Part shown: positions 45,976 through 56,250 of the stretch, in pieces | How positions within the stretch are numbered: the stretch's first letter is position 1 | How the letters are laid out: every line of letters starts with the position of its first letter | Assembly: GCF_905171765.1 (NCBI RefSeq) | Contig: NC_053393.1 | Span: 62,713,371 to 62,777,370 of the forward strand | DNA length: 64,000 bases | DNA from: Bufo bufo | Lineage: Eukaryota; Chordata; Amphibia; Anura; Bufonidae | Direction: 5' to 3' | The notes under the pieces: generated by a model | Databases searched by the model: none | Told to the model about the DNA's origin: nothing | The model's input: the letters and a program-made list of their open reading frames with translations, nothing else | Position numbers and translations under genes: made by a program

Positions 45976-46269
45976 AATGTAAGGAATAGCCAGTTTACCC
46001 TTTTGCTCTTCATGCTCTGGATCCCATCTTGTGTTCAAGCAATGAAGTCCAGACATACCTCCATGTTCTAATTGCTGAAATACCTCTGTGTTCTAGCTGT
46101 GTTCCAGGTGCCATCCAAATTGATTTGGGTCCAAACTGAAAGTTCTCAAAAATTCGGCGAACTGGACCCCAAACGAATCTCGACTGGTTCCTGGGATACC
46201 GCCCTGTTCTGATTGGTAGTCATGCTGCACTTGCGTGTTCTTAATCTTAATTATGTGTACACCTGTCAC
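45976..46269. other. Intergenic, no gene
   Basis: Unassigned sequence between the minisatellite and the hAT-type MITE. It ends with the 8-bp target copy CCTGTCAC (46262-46269). Confidence 0.4.
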
Positions 46270-46554
46270 TAGTGATGAGCGGCATAGGCAATATTTTAAT
46301 TTGCGATATTTCGCGAATTTGTGGCTGAATATTCACCATAAATTCACAAATTCGAGAATTCTTGATCTCCAGTCATTGTTTACTTGATTGCGAAAATCAG
46401 CAATGTAATATATTCGCAATAAATTTGCGATTAGAATATTGAACACTATTCGCGAATATGAATATATAGCACTATATTCTAAATATTTTCAAATTCTCGA
46501 AGTGGCGATATTCACGATTAAAATTAGCGATTCAAATATTCGCGCTTAACACTA
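46270..46554. mobile_element. hAT-type MITE with 8-bp TSD (285 bp)
   Basis: Starts TAGTGATGAGCGG and ends CGCGCTTAACACTA. The flanks CCTGTCAC (46262-46269) and CCTGTCAG (46555-46562) match at 7 of 8. It is the complete relative of the truncated insertion at 8209 in the gypsy element. Confidence 0.82.
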
Positions 46555-46966
46555 CCTGTCAGGTGTTGTAATTAAATTGCTGAAAGTTGTATGTCACTCT
46601 ATGCCATAAGTAAGCCCACATTAAGCAGTTGAAACATGTTGAAAATTTTGTGCATTTAATACCTTCGTTCTGCTAGGGTCTGGTATCTTCAGTTGTTTGC
46701 CATGAGACTACATATAAGGGCTCATGCCCATGACCGTAGCTTGCTTTGCGGTGCGCAATTTGCAGATCCACAAAACTTGGATACTGTCTGTGTGCCTTCT
46801 GCATTTTGCTGAATGGAACATCCTGTCCTTTTTAGAACAGTACTATAATTGACAAGAATAGGACATGTTCTATTTTTTGTGCGTGCCACGGAACAAACAT
46901 ATAGGACGTGGACAGCACATGGTGTGCTCTCTGCATCTTTTGCGGCCCCTTTGAAGTGAATAGGTC

Positions 46967-47634
46967 TGTGACAAACTCCCCTCTTTTGAGGTTGCCACGA
47001 GTGCTTGGAAAGGACTACTTGCCAGCCTCTTACCATGTGATTATGGTCCCATGTTGAATGCACCGGTTTTGTGCAGAAAACCCATAAGTACATCCAGGCC
47101 AAAGAGACTTGTACTAACTTTTGAATTCCTGGTCTAATTCGTGTCATTTTGGGATGTGTTAAATGTCTATGTGTATTGTAAAGGGTGGGACATTGTATGT
47201 TTGAGTAAGTGATGTCGGTTCCATTGTCTCTCTGTGTGTATTGGTGATTGTCCTCTGTCCTGGAGACAACCGAGTTGTAATTCGATTGTCTCTCAGGACA
47301 GAGGGCAATGTGTATTCTCCTGCCTGTGTTGATTATGTTAACTATGGTGTCTATGTGGGTTGTAACCTTTGTGTTATGGGTTAATGTATGTTTGTTGTGG
47401 GTGTCTCCCTTGCATGGGAGCAGGGGATAAAAGCAATTGGATTTTTCAATGTGAGGCCTTCCAGTAAAGTCTTTCCAGCATTCAGCTTGGGCTAATGTAT
47501 AGACTTATTTGGCGATACCGGCGATACCAGCGATACTAGCGATAATAGCGATTTATTGCTCTGTGGATTACTTGGCGGTGCTATTTCAAGGGGAGAAGGG
47601 AATACTAGACGGTGACACGGATGATACCGTCACA
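46967..47634 (+). repeat. 5' LTR of compact LTR element
   Basis: Starts TGTGACAAACTCCCC and ends GATACCGTCACA. It contains GGGATAAAAGCAATTGG near 47425 (TATA-like) and an internal hairpin (CTCTGTCCTGGAGACAACCG with its complement near 47290-47310). It ends with a short GCGATACCGGCGATACCAGC microrepeat. Confidence 0.92.
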
Positions 47635-47636
47635 AC

Positions 47637-47654
47637 TGGTGGCAAGCAGCGGGA
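47637..47654 (+). other. Likely primer-binding site
   Basis: TGGTGGCAAGCAGCGGGA begins two bases after the 5' LTR. It resembles binding sites complementary to tRNA-Leu 3' ends, but I could not align it to a frog tRNA set. Confidence 0.55.
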
Positions 47655-48969
47655 TTTTCCCTTCTTTTTCCCTGCACAGAGGATTCAAGGAAGGCACTAG
47701 TGTATGGTGCATGGAGGGCAACGCTGGCACTCGTGCAGCGACCCTGGCTTTGAAGGAGCTCAAGGGACAGAGCTAGCTACCGGGCAGCGTTCCTATCCAC
47801 AGCAACATGGAAGAGGAGTTTCACTGGAGGTTGCAGCAGTACTTGGCCCAACAGGATGGGCCTTTATCAGAGGAGGGCATACTGGACTACAGAGATGCCA
47901 CTCGAAAGGGGCTGTGGTATGACGCTTTGGAGGAGGTACAGCACCAGCGGAGAGAGAGTCTTCCCAGTGAGGAACAGAGGCTCCAGGTACTCGTGGCCCT
48001 GCGTTCACCTTTCCTAGGAGAGCAACCCTTGGCTGAGTGGGTGACAGAACTGAGTTGGAGGGAGTTGTGGCTGGACAAAGCGTACCGGGCACTAAAGTGG
48101 TATGCCACTCAGCGCAACCCATGGATGACTAACCACTATCTGCCGGAGGGAGAGGATTATAATGGTCCGGGCTTACTGTGGGAAGCCTTTGATGAGGGCG
48201 ATAACTTTGGATGCCCCACAGAATGTCGGTTCTGGGACATCCACGACATCAGGGAAACCGAGCTGGACCTTCCCTGAGCGGACGACCTTGGGCCAGACCT
48301 GATTCATCTGGTCACCATGGAGTGGGAGCTGGAGCAGAGCTACCGTCATCTGTTCAACCTAGCTCAACCACCATCCCTCAGCCCAGAGGATTGCCTGGAA
48401 ATTATACCCTCTTTTGCCCAACCAACCTCAGAGGTGAGCAACCTCATAGACTTGTCCTGGGAGGACCCACAGATGGCAGGTGAAGATGGGACCGAGGTCT
48501 CTCTACCAGCCCTACAGGGATGCTGGGCCGCCTGCCCAGATCTACAGCAGCAGTGCATATCACAGGGAGAGGAGACAACCGGTCTCTCTCCCCAGCGGCA
48601 ACCTGAGTTCCAGGGGGAGGAGATGCTGGGTCCCTCTGCCCTACAGCAACCAGAGTCCTGGGGAGGAGAGGCAACCGGCCTCACCTTTCAACAGAAGCCG
48701 GAGATACCGGGAAAAGGGGAACACAAACCCCTCTACACGGGCACAGATGAGACCGCGGGCTCTGTGCCAGTCCTACAGGGATGCTGGACGGTCGGTCCAG
48801 ATCCCCAGCCATCTCCGCAGGGATACCAGGAGGAGGAGGTAAGCGAGCCCTCCCCTTCCCAGCTACTTCCCAACCAAGTTCTGGGGGCAGGGGATGAGCC
48901 TGCGATACCCACTGATCCCTCCAACCGAGTTCTGGGGGCAGGGGATGAGCCTGCAATACCCACTGATCC

Positions 48970-49440
48970 TTTCCCAGCAGAAGAGCTGGCATCCGGGCAG
49001 AGCGCCGCTAGCCTCTGCTCCACCGACCCCCTTGTTACAGGGCTGGCTTGCACCCCCCTCACCCCAGCAGAAGAGCTGGCATAAGGGCAGAGCGCCGCTA
49101 GCCTCTGCTCCACCGACCCCCTTGTTACAGGACTGGCTTGCACCCCCCTCACCCCAACAGAAGAGCTGGCATCAGGGCAGAGCGCCGCTAGCCTCTGCTC
49201 CACCGACCCCCTTGTTACAGGGCTGGCTTGCACCCCCCTAACCCCAGCAGAAGAGCTGGCATCAGGGCAGAGCGCCGCTAGCCTCTGCTCCACCGACCCC
49301 CTTGTTACAGGACTGGCTTGCACCCCCCTCACCCCAGCAGAAGAGCTGGCATCAGGGCAGAGCGCCGCTAGCCTCTGCTCCACCGACCCCCTTGTTACAG
49401 GGCTGGCTTGCACCCCCATCGTCCCAGCAGAAGTGCTGGC
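48970..49440 (+). repeat. 90-bp tandem repeats within the unknown ORF
   Basis: AGCGCCGCTAGCCTCTGCTC occurs at 49001, 49091, 49181, 49271 and 49361, exactly 90 bases apart, with a partial sixth unit. The period is a multiple of three, so the frame is kept. The units differ at a few positions. Confidence 0.95.
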
Positions 49441-49699
49441 ATCAGTGCAGAACACCGCTGGCCACTGTGCCCCAAGTAGCCCCAGCGGTTTGCCTAGCTG
49501 CACCAGGGAGACTGAGGATGCGGAACTGTTTCACCACAACATGGGACCTACAGACCAGTACAGTCCCTGGTGGGTGAGCTACCCTGTTAACTATTTACCG
49601 TGGGTGGGCAACTCTGCTAATGTTTCTTTGTGGGTGGGCTTCCTGACTCATCTAGGTACTGACCGACAGGAGGTCAGATACCTGTTTAATCTTAACCCC

Positions 49700-49709
49700 A
49701 AAGGGAAGA
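49700..49709 (+). other. Polypurine tract of compact LTR element
   Basis: AAAGGGAAGA stands just before the 3' LTR start at 49712, in the usual place for the plus-strand primer. Confidence 0.7.
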
Positions 49710-49711
49710 TA

Positions 49712-50379
49712 TGTGACAAACTCCCCTCTTTTGAGGTTGCCACGAGTGCTTGGAAAGGACTACTTGTCAGCCTCTTACCATGTGATTATGGTCCCATGTT
49801 GAATGCACCGGTTTTGTGCAGAAAACCCATAAGTACATCCAGGCCAAAGAGACTTGTGCTAACTTTTGAATTCCTGGTCTAATTCGTGTCATTTTGGGAT
49901 GTGTTAAATGTCTATGTGTATTGTAAAGGGTGGGACATTGTATGTTTGAGTAAGTGATGTCTGTTCCATTGTCTCTCTGTGTGTATTGGCGATTGTCCTC
50001 TGTCCTGGAGACAACCGAGTTGTAATTCGATTGTCTCTCAGGACAGAGGGCAATGTGTATTCTCCTGCCTGTGTTGATTATGTTAACCATGGTGTCTATG
50101 TGGGTTGTAACCTTTGTGTTATGGGTTAATGTATGTTTGTTGTGGGTGTCTCCCTTGCATGGGAGCAGGGGATAAAATCAATTGGATTTTTCAATGTGAG
50201 GTCTTCCAGTAAAGTCTTTCCAGCATTCAGCTTGGGCTAATGTATAGACTTATTTGGCGATACCGGCGATACCAGCGATACTAGCATTAATAGCGATTTA
50301 TTGCTCTGTGGATTACTTGGCGGTGCTATTTCAAGGGGAGAAGGGAATATTAGACGGTGACACGGATGATACCGTCACA
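49712..50379 (+). repeat. 3' LTR of compact LTR element
   Basis: Nearly identical by eye to 46967-47634 (for example CTTGTCAGCC against CTTGCCAGCC near 49766). It holds the last 57 codons of the internal ORF. The 5' LTR contains the same coding segment. Confidence 0.92.
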
Positions 50380-50451
50380 GGGTCTACATATGATCCACAG
50401 AAAATGCAGATTGGATGCGGACTGAAAACATGGTCATCTGGTCGTACTTAA

Positions 50452-52915
50452 CCCCTTCCCGACCGCAATCTGTATATATACGTGATAGCTGCACATACCC
50501 CGTGCAGCTATCACGTCTATAAACGTCAAGACAGTTCTTTAATCCAAGCGCTGCAAAACGCTTGGATTAAAGCTTCTGCCCGAGCCCTGCTGCTGTCACG
50601 GACAGCATACAGGCCAGTAATGCCGGCAAGGGACCAATCAGAGTGGCCCCTTGCCGACAATCGATCCGATTGGTTAGTCTGTACAGACTAACCAATCGGA
50701 TCGCGGCAGTGAAAAAAATGCCGGTTTCATGCTCTGATCTGCGCTCTGCAGATCAGAGCATGAAATCAGGTAGGGTCCTCGTGATACCCCCCCCCCCCCG
50801 ATCTGTGCCCCCAATCTGTGGCTGTGCCCCCCCCTTGTGTCTGCCTGCAGCTCATCTCCAAGAGGCAGCTGCCCTGATGCGGTGCGGTCCGCCCCCTCCC
50901 CGCCCCACGCATTCAGTCTCACCCGCACCAGTCTCAGCCGTACCCCCCCGACCCCCCCCCCCTTTTCCAGTGCTGCCCCTGATCCCCGCTGCCCCCGATC
51001 CCCCTGCTGTGTGTGTGATGGCGGCGGCTCCATTACTGAGCCGCCGCCATCAGCAGAGAGTGTCAGCTCTATGCTGACACTCTCCAGTAACCCCATAGAT
51101 GCTGCGGTTGCAGCATCCATGGGGTTAACAGAGGGAGGGAGCTCCCTCTCTCCACCATCGGGGCTGCAGCGCTGTGATTGCAGCACCCGATGGTTGCCAT
51201 GGCAACCGGACGCTTTGCAAAAGCGTCCGGTTGCCATGGCAAAAGCGTCCAGTGCTGCCACCTACAGGACATCTGGAAGTATTATACTTTGGAATGCAAG
51301 AGCATTGCAAAGTATAGTACAACTATCAGCCCCACTGGATCTTCAAGATCCAAGAGGGAACTGATAAAAAAAAAGTGAAAATAATAAAAGTAAAAATAAA
51401 TAAATAAAAATGTAAATTCAAAAAAGAAATTGCCTTTTCCTATAAAAAAAATGAAAAAATAAAATACACATATTAGGTGTCACCGCGTCCGTAACGACCC
51501 TCTCTATAAATATATCACATGATAGACCTTGTCCGATAAACACCATAAAAATAAAATAAAAAAAACAGTGCCAAAAAAGCTATTTTTGTCACCTTACATC
51601 ACAAAAAGTGCAACAGCAAGCGATCAAAAAGGCTTATGACCCCCAAAATAGTACCAATCAAACCGTCACTTCGTCCCGCAAAAAATGATACCCTATTTAA
51701 GACAATCGCCCAAAAAATAAAAAAGCTATGGCTCTCAGACTATAGAGACACTAAAACATCATTTTTTTGGTTTCAGAAATGCTATTATTGTGTACAACTT
51801 AAATAAGAAAAAGTATACATATTGGGTATTGCCACGTCCGTAACGATCTGCTCTATAAAACTGTCACATGACCTAACCCCTCAGATGAACGCTGTAAAAA
51901 AAAAAAAAAAAAAAACTGTTCCAAAACAGCCAATTTTTTGGCCACCTTGTCCCATAAAGTGTAATAATGAATGATCAAAAAATCCTATGTACCCAAAAAT
52001 GGTACCAATAAAAACCTCAACTCTTTCTGCAAAAAATGAGCCCCTGCACAAGACGATCGGTAGAAAAATAAAAAACATATGGCGTTCAGAAAACCAATCC
52101 AGCAAAATCTGCCTTCCAAAAACCATACGGTGTTCCTTTCCTTCTGCGCCCTGCCGTGCGCCCTTACATCAGTTTACGACCACATGTGGGGTGTTTCTGT
52201 AAACCGCAGAATCAGAGTAATATATTGAGTTTTGTTTGGCTGTTAACCCTTAATGTGTTAAAGAAAAAAATGTAATAAAATAGAAAATCTGCTAAAAAAG
52301 TAAAATTTAGAAATTTCCTCTCCATTTTCCTTTAATTCTTGTGGAACACCTAAAGGGTTAATAACGTTTGTAAAATTGGTTTTAAGTAACTTGAGGGGTC
52401 TAGTTTCTACAATGGGGTCATTTATGGGGGTATCTACTATATAGGCCCCACAAAGTGACTTCAGACCTGAACTAGTCCTTAAAAAGTGGGTTTTGGAAAT
52501 TTTCTTAAAAATTTTAAGAATTGCTTCTAAACTTCTAAGCCTTGTAACGTCCTAAAAAAATAAAATAACATTTCCAAAATGATGCCAACATATAGTAGAC
52601 ATATGAGGAATGTTATGTAATAAATATTTTATGAGGTATCACTTTCTGTTTTAGAAGCAGAGAAATTGAAATTTAGAAAATTGCAAATTTTTATTTATTT
52701 TTGGTAAATTTGGGATTTTTTCATAAATAAAGGTGATATATATTGACTCAAATTTATGACTGTCATGAAGTACAATGTGTCACGAGAAAACAATCTCAGA
52801 ATGGCGTGGATAAGTAAAAGTGTTCCAAAGCTATTACCACTTAAAGTGACGCATGTCAGATTTGTAAATTTTGACCTGGACACTGGGGCATCAATGACCC
52901 TTGGTCATGAAAGGG
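50452..52915. mobile_element. piggyBac-like non-autonomous element, TTAA both sides
   Basis: TTAA at 50448-50451 and 52916-52919; ends CCCCTTCCCGACC and GGTCATGAAAGGG. The left third is a train of about 12 palindromes (50481-51351). The middle has two copies of a tract of about 350 bp (TCACCGCGTCCGTAACGACC at 51480, TTGCCACGTCCGTAACGATC at 51830). The right third matches the transposase-bearing copy at 17072. No ORF with homology, so it depends on an outside transposase. Confidence 0.8.
50481..51351. repeat. Palindrome train, ~12 hairpins in 870 bp
   Basis: Pairs seen directly: 50481-50494/50502-50515 (14 bp perfect), 50537-50550/50559-50572 (14), 50662-50703 (42-bp perfect palindrome), 50726-50742/50748-50764 (17), 51017-51030/51038-51051 (14), 51056-51067/51073-51084 (12), 51088-51105/51110-51127 (17 of 18), 51196-51216/51220-51240 (21) and 51283-51297/51302-51316 (14 of 15). 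Weaker ones lie at 51131-51152, 51155-51192 and 51336-51351. Confidence 0.9.
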
Positions 52916-53210
52916 TTAAGATTCAACAGAAATTTAAGATCGGCACAGAAAAGGCTTTAAAAGTAGGCAAATATGTTTTAATTGTAGAGTATTAAACTAG
53001 AAGCTCCATGTTTAAATAATTTATGCACTGATTTCATCATCAGGTCGCCTGACACAGTGATATCATACGTCACCACGCACAGTATCTCGGCCGAAATCTT
53101 TAAGCAAGATTATCACCAACTCCCAACCCTTCCCCCCGGGAGACAATGAAACTTATTTTGGGGTACAACTGTCTTGTTGGTTGCTATTCACACTATGTGG
53201 GTAGACAGAT
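52916..53210. other. Short unassigned stretch
   Basis: Includes CATCGGGTCGCCTGACACAG-like single-copy sequence and a C-rich patch near 53133. Under 300 bases; no gene. Confidence 0.4.
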
Positions 53211-54071
53211 GTATTAAAGGGGGGTCTCACTTCAGCGAACGCATTTATCATGTAGAGAAAGTTAATAGAGGCCACGTACTAATGTACTGTGATTGTCCAT
53301 ATTGCCTCCTTTGCTGGCTGGATTCATTTTTCCATTATATGATACACTGGTTGTTTTCAGGGGTTACAACTAGAGATGGACAAAGTTTTGACAAATTTGA
53401 TTTGGCAGCTTCAGTGAACTTCGTCATGAAATTTGATTCTTTACAAATTACTTTGTCACAAATCGTTTTTCATTGTATGCAGTGGACACAATGATGGGGA
53501 ACGGCAATCGTGCCGTACCTTGTCATTTAACCCTTCAGTTGCCGCTTTCAACGCATTAATCCTTTGTTAAAAAAAAATAATGATACTCACCTCCTCCACT
53601 TGATCGTGGCCAGGCTCCCGTCAGTATGATCACGTGATGATGTCTTCAAGTTTTCCTCAGGTCCTTTGGCGGGTTTTCTTCAATCAAGACAGGAGTGGGC
53701 AGCCTCTTCACGATCAGGTGGAGTATAATTTTGTCATTTTCAGCCACCTTTTTAGGAAAAATGTATTTGTTACCACGAAGTGCGAGGAAATTTAGCTTCT
53801 TGGCAAATTGAATTTTTCCTGAAATTCGGATCGAAGTCCACTTTGGATACTTAGAATCGCTCAACACTAGTTACAACCACCCTGTAATCCAGCAGCGGTG
53901 GACATACTTGTACACTATAGGAAAAAGCGCAGGCCTCTCTGGTGGCTAGGAACACAGAAGTACACATAGTCATACTTGCGCAGCATCTCCTGTCCTATCC
54001 ACCTCGTATCTGCGCTGCAGCTGTGCCCATAACCCCTGGAAATCAGCAGTGTATAATGTGATATACACGGC
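53211..54071. mobile_element. Foldback repeat split by a hAT-type MITE
   Basis: The left half (GGTCTCACTTCAGCGAACGC ... GGGGTTACAAC) and the part after 53877 (CACCCTGTAATCCAGCAGCGG, ACACTATAGGAAAAAGCGC) match the more complete element at 54225-54572. The hAT-type MITE at 53371-53869 interrupts it cleanly. Confidence 0.6.
53371..53869. mobile_element. hAT-type MITE with perfect 8-bp TSD
   Basis: Starts TAGAGATGGACAAAG and ends GAATCGCTCAACACTA. It is flanked by GTTACAAC at 53363-53370 and again at 53870-53877, a perfect 8-bp duplication. This is the clearest evidence that the whole MITE group (8209, 15932, 30805, 43445, 46270) belongs to hAT. Confidence 0.9.
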
Positions 54072-54206
54072 TCCTCACGCTCAAATGGATGAAGTAAGTA
54101 TAATTTTTATTTTTACTGCCATTCAGGGACAATTGAATGACGAATCAAACTTTCCCTGAAAATCGGATCGAATTCCACTTTGTGGACTTTGATTCGCTCA
54201 CCACTA
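54072..54206. mobile_element. Right-end fragment of a hAT-type MITE
   Basis: Contains CAAATGGATGAAGTAAGTAT, TTTCCCTGAAAATCGGATCG and the terminal GATTCGCTCACCACTA. The left end is missing. Confidence 0.65.
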
Positions 54207-54224
54207 ATTGTAACATACCATGGC

Positions 54225-54572
54225 TGTTAAAGAACTTTCAGAAAATGGCATTTATCATGTAGACACAGTTAATACAAGGCACATACTAATGTAATGTGAT
54301 GGTCCATATTGCCTCCTTTGATGGCTTGATTCATTTTTCAATTGCATTATACACCACTCGCCATCTAGCAGCGGTGCCTGTGCTTACACACTATGGGAAA
54401 ATCGTTGGCCTCTCTGGTGGCTGGGACCGTGTAAACAGTATATAATGCAATGAAAAAATGAGTCGGGCTAGCAAAGGAGGCAATATGGACAATCACAATA
54501 CATTAGTAAGTGCCTCGTATAACTTTGTCTACATTATAAAGGCCATTTGCTGAAGTGAGACAGCCCCTGTAA
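54225..54572. mobile_element. Foldback MITE
   Basis: The left arm AAATGGCATTTATCATGTAG...GTCCATATTGCCTCC pairs with the right arm GGAGGCAATATGGAC...GCCATTTGCTGAAG. The centre holds GGCCTCTCTGGTGGCTGGGA, which recurs at 53932. Confidence 0.75.
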
Positions 54573-54680
54573 GTGTTCACTACATTTTTATTCTGACAGC
54601 TTCCCTTTAAATAATGTTTTCAAGTGTAAAATTGGTAGCCTCGGAAAATTACATTTTCTTATCAATAAAAAGAGCCCTTA

Positions 54681-55330
54681 TGTCACGACTGTGACTGATC
54701 CAGACAGGTCTGGGAGGAGAAGGTCGCAGCGACTTGCTACTCGCGATAGCTTGTGAGTTTGCTCCGTGGTTCAGGGTATGTCATCTGGGTTTTGCCTTGT
54801 GAACCTTTTTTGTCCTGACTGGGAGTTTGTAGGCATCCTTCTCAGGTGAGTCCTGTCTGCCACTCCCAGCTACTATATTAGTTTCATTTTCACTTGCAGT
54901 CATTGCCAGATATAGTCCTTACTTCCAGTGCTACTCTGACCTTGGAAGGAGATCGTTTGATGGTGTTGCTGTGGAGCTCTTGTCCGGCGTGGACTGTCGT
55001 GTTTGGGATCGCCTTCTCTGCTCGTGACTGGATAAGTCTATCTCTGCTGTTGTTTGTTTGTTGCTGTCTTCCCCTGTTGTTTTCCTAGACGTGAGTGATG
55101 GTGACTAGTGCTCCCATCGGCCTTTCCCCAGTCCAGTCTTGTTAGGGCGACTGAGGGTTTAGGCATCCTGCTCGCCGCACGGGTTCACACCCCGTCTAGG
55201 GTATCAGGGCAGACAGGTGCCAGCTTAGGGTTAGTCAGGGGTGGCCATTCTATTTCCCATCCGTAGATAAGGGTCCCCCTTCCCCTCCGTCTGGTGCGAC
55301 ACGACTGCTGCTGGGATAGCGGTCGTGACA
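54681..55330 (+). mobile_element. Solo LTR with perfect 5-bp TSD
   Basis: 650 bp, TGTCACGACTG ... GCGGTCGTGACA, with terminal inverted repeat TGTCACGAC/GTCGTGACA. It is flanked by CCTTA at 54676-54680 and 55331-55335. A lone LTR is left after recombination between the two LTRs of a full element. Its family differs from the two LTR elements elsewhere in the window. Orientation is inferred from the T/G-rich body. Confidence 0.88.
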
Positions 55331-55364
55331 CCTTATTAACGCTTACACGTTTTTGGGCATAACT

Positions 55365-56250
55365 GTATGTCCAAATTGCAAGTGACTTACTGCATTTGGA
55401 CGTATAGTCACGTCCAATTTGCTTACCAGGGCTGTGACACTATAAAGTGTCACAGACCCGGAGTCTCCGCTCTCCCGGAGAGCAGAGACACTGGGGAAGC
55501 CAGCAAAGGACTAATCAGACTAACCAATCAGAGCGCTTCATTGAGAAAGTTGCCAGTTTAAGGCTGTGATTTCCATGCTGTAGATCACAGCCTGAAATTG
55601 GGTAAGACCCCCACTGTGCCCCCAGTACCCCTGATATTTATTTTGCCCCATAAGGCAGCATTGCCCTCCCATATGCCCCCATTGCACCCCTGATGCCCTC
55701 TGCAGCATTGTCCTCCAGCCAGTGATGGCAGGGGCTCAGGAACGGAGCCGTTGCCATCAGCAGATTTACAACTGACACTCTGCTACGGCCGAAATTGGTG
55801 CTGGCACAAAACTCGGCCGTTTAATCTCATAGATGCGGCAGTCAGCATCCATGGGGTTGAGATGATTGTCATGACAACTGGACGCCTTATTTTCACCCAG
55901 GCAGCCCCCCTGAGGCTAGCATCGGAGCATCTCATGCTCCGGTGCACTCCCTTGCCCTGTGCGATTGCGGGCTCTATTGTTTATCATAACACACTGCCAG
56001 GCGGAAGCCTCTGCCTGGCAGTGTGTTTGCTGACATCACCGGCTCTGATGGGCGGGCTTTAGCTAAATCCCGCCCATCAGTGCCGGTGACGTCACCGGGC
56101 TTCCTGGCAGCCCCATGGAGAGCCCGGTACGTCACCGGATCTCCAAAAAATGCCTTTTCCCTGGGCGATTTAGAGCAGGACAATGGAGAACATCGGACCA
56201 TGAACTGCTCCGATGCTCATGTCAGGATGGCTGCCTGGGTAAAAATGAAG
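55365..56250. repeat. Palindrome train in piggyBac-like copy
   Basis: Pairs: 55432-55441/55446-55455 (10 bp perfect), 55463-55475/55477-55489 (12 of 13), 55561-55570/55584-55593 (10), 55990-56002/56013-56025 (13), 56037-56056/56069-56088 (19 of 20) and 56084-56099 (CCGGTGACGTCACCGG, perfect). An outer pair links 55885-55930 with 56209-56250 around the last four. The individual sequences differ from those at 50481-51351. Confidence 0.85.

Larger units (their letters stand above)
47807..49882 (+). pseudogene. ORF of unknown family in compact LTR element
   Basis: One frame runs from ATG 47807 to a stop at 49880-49882, interrupted by TGA at 48275-48277 and TAA at 49082-49084. The N-terminal 157 residues are acidic and Trp/Leu-rich (MEEEFHWRLQQYLAQQDG, WVTELSWRELWLDKAYRALK). 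The next part is Pro/Gln/Glu rich with ALQGCWAACPDLQQQ-type repeats. Then come about five 30-residue repeats with LCSTDPLVTGLACTP. The last 57 codons lie inside the 3' LTR. The second stop is one base away from the sequence of the neighbouring repeats. I do not recognise the family; it could be a gag-like or captured protein. There is no visible zinc knuckle or enzyme motif. Confidence 0.75.
46967..50379 (+). mobile_element. Compact LTR retrotransposon with one unknown ORF
   Basis: Two 668-bp LTRs (46967-47634 and 49712-50379) with TG...CA ends and the outer 5-bp target copies AGGTC (46962-46966) and GGGTC (50380-50384). Between them are only 2077 bp holding one long reading frame (from 47807) with two stops. 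No RT, protease, RNase H or integrase motif is present. It must be moved by enzymes from another element. Confidence 0.9.
46718..50448. mobile_element. TAA-type MITE split by an LTR element
   Basis: Left part 46718-46966 starts GGGCTCATGCCCATGACCG after TAA (46715-46717) and carries TTTTGCGGCCCCTTTGAAG, as in the MITE at 40705. After the LTR element the MITE resumes at 50380 with GGGTCTACATATGATCC and ends near 50448, with a decayed right repeat directly next to a piggyBac-like element. Confidence 0.7.

Noticed and set aside
48364..49503. Long minus-strand ORF over the compact LTR element (48733-49503)
   Set aside because: It is antisense to the plus-strand ORF and stays open because the 90-bp repeats keep frame in both directions; the plus frame also spans the non-repeat parts.
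50643..51364. Pro/Ser-rich ORFs within the palindrome train
   Set aside because: Low-complexity C-rich sequence and hairpins; no conserved domain and overlapping frames on both strands.
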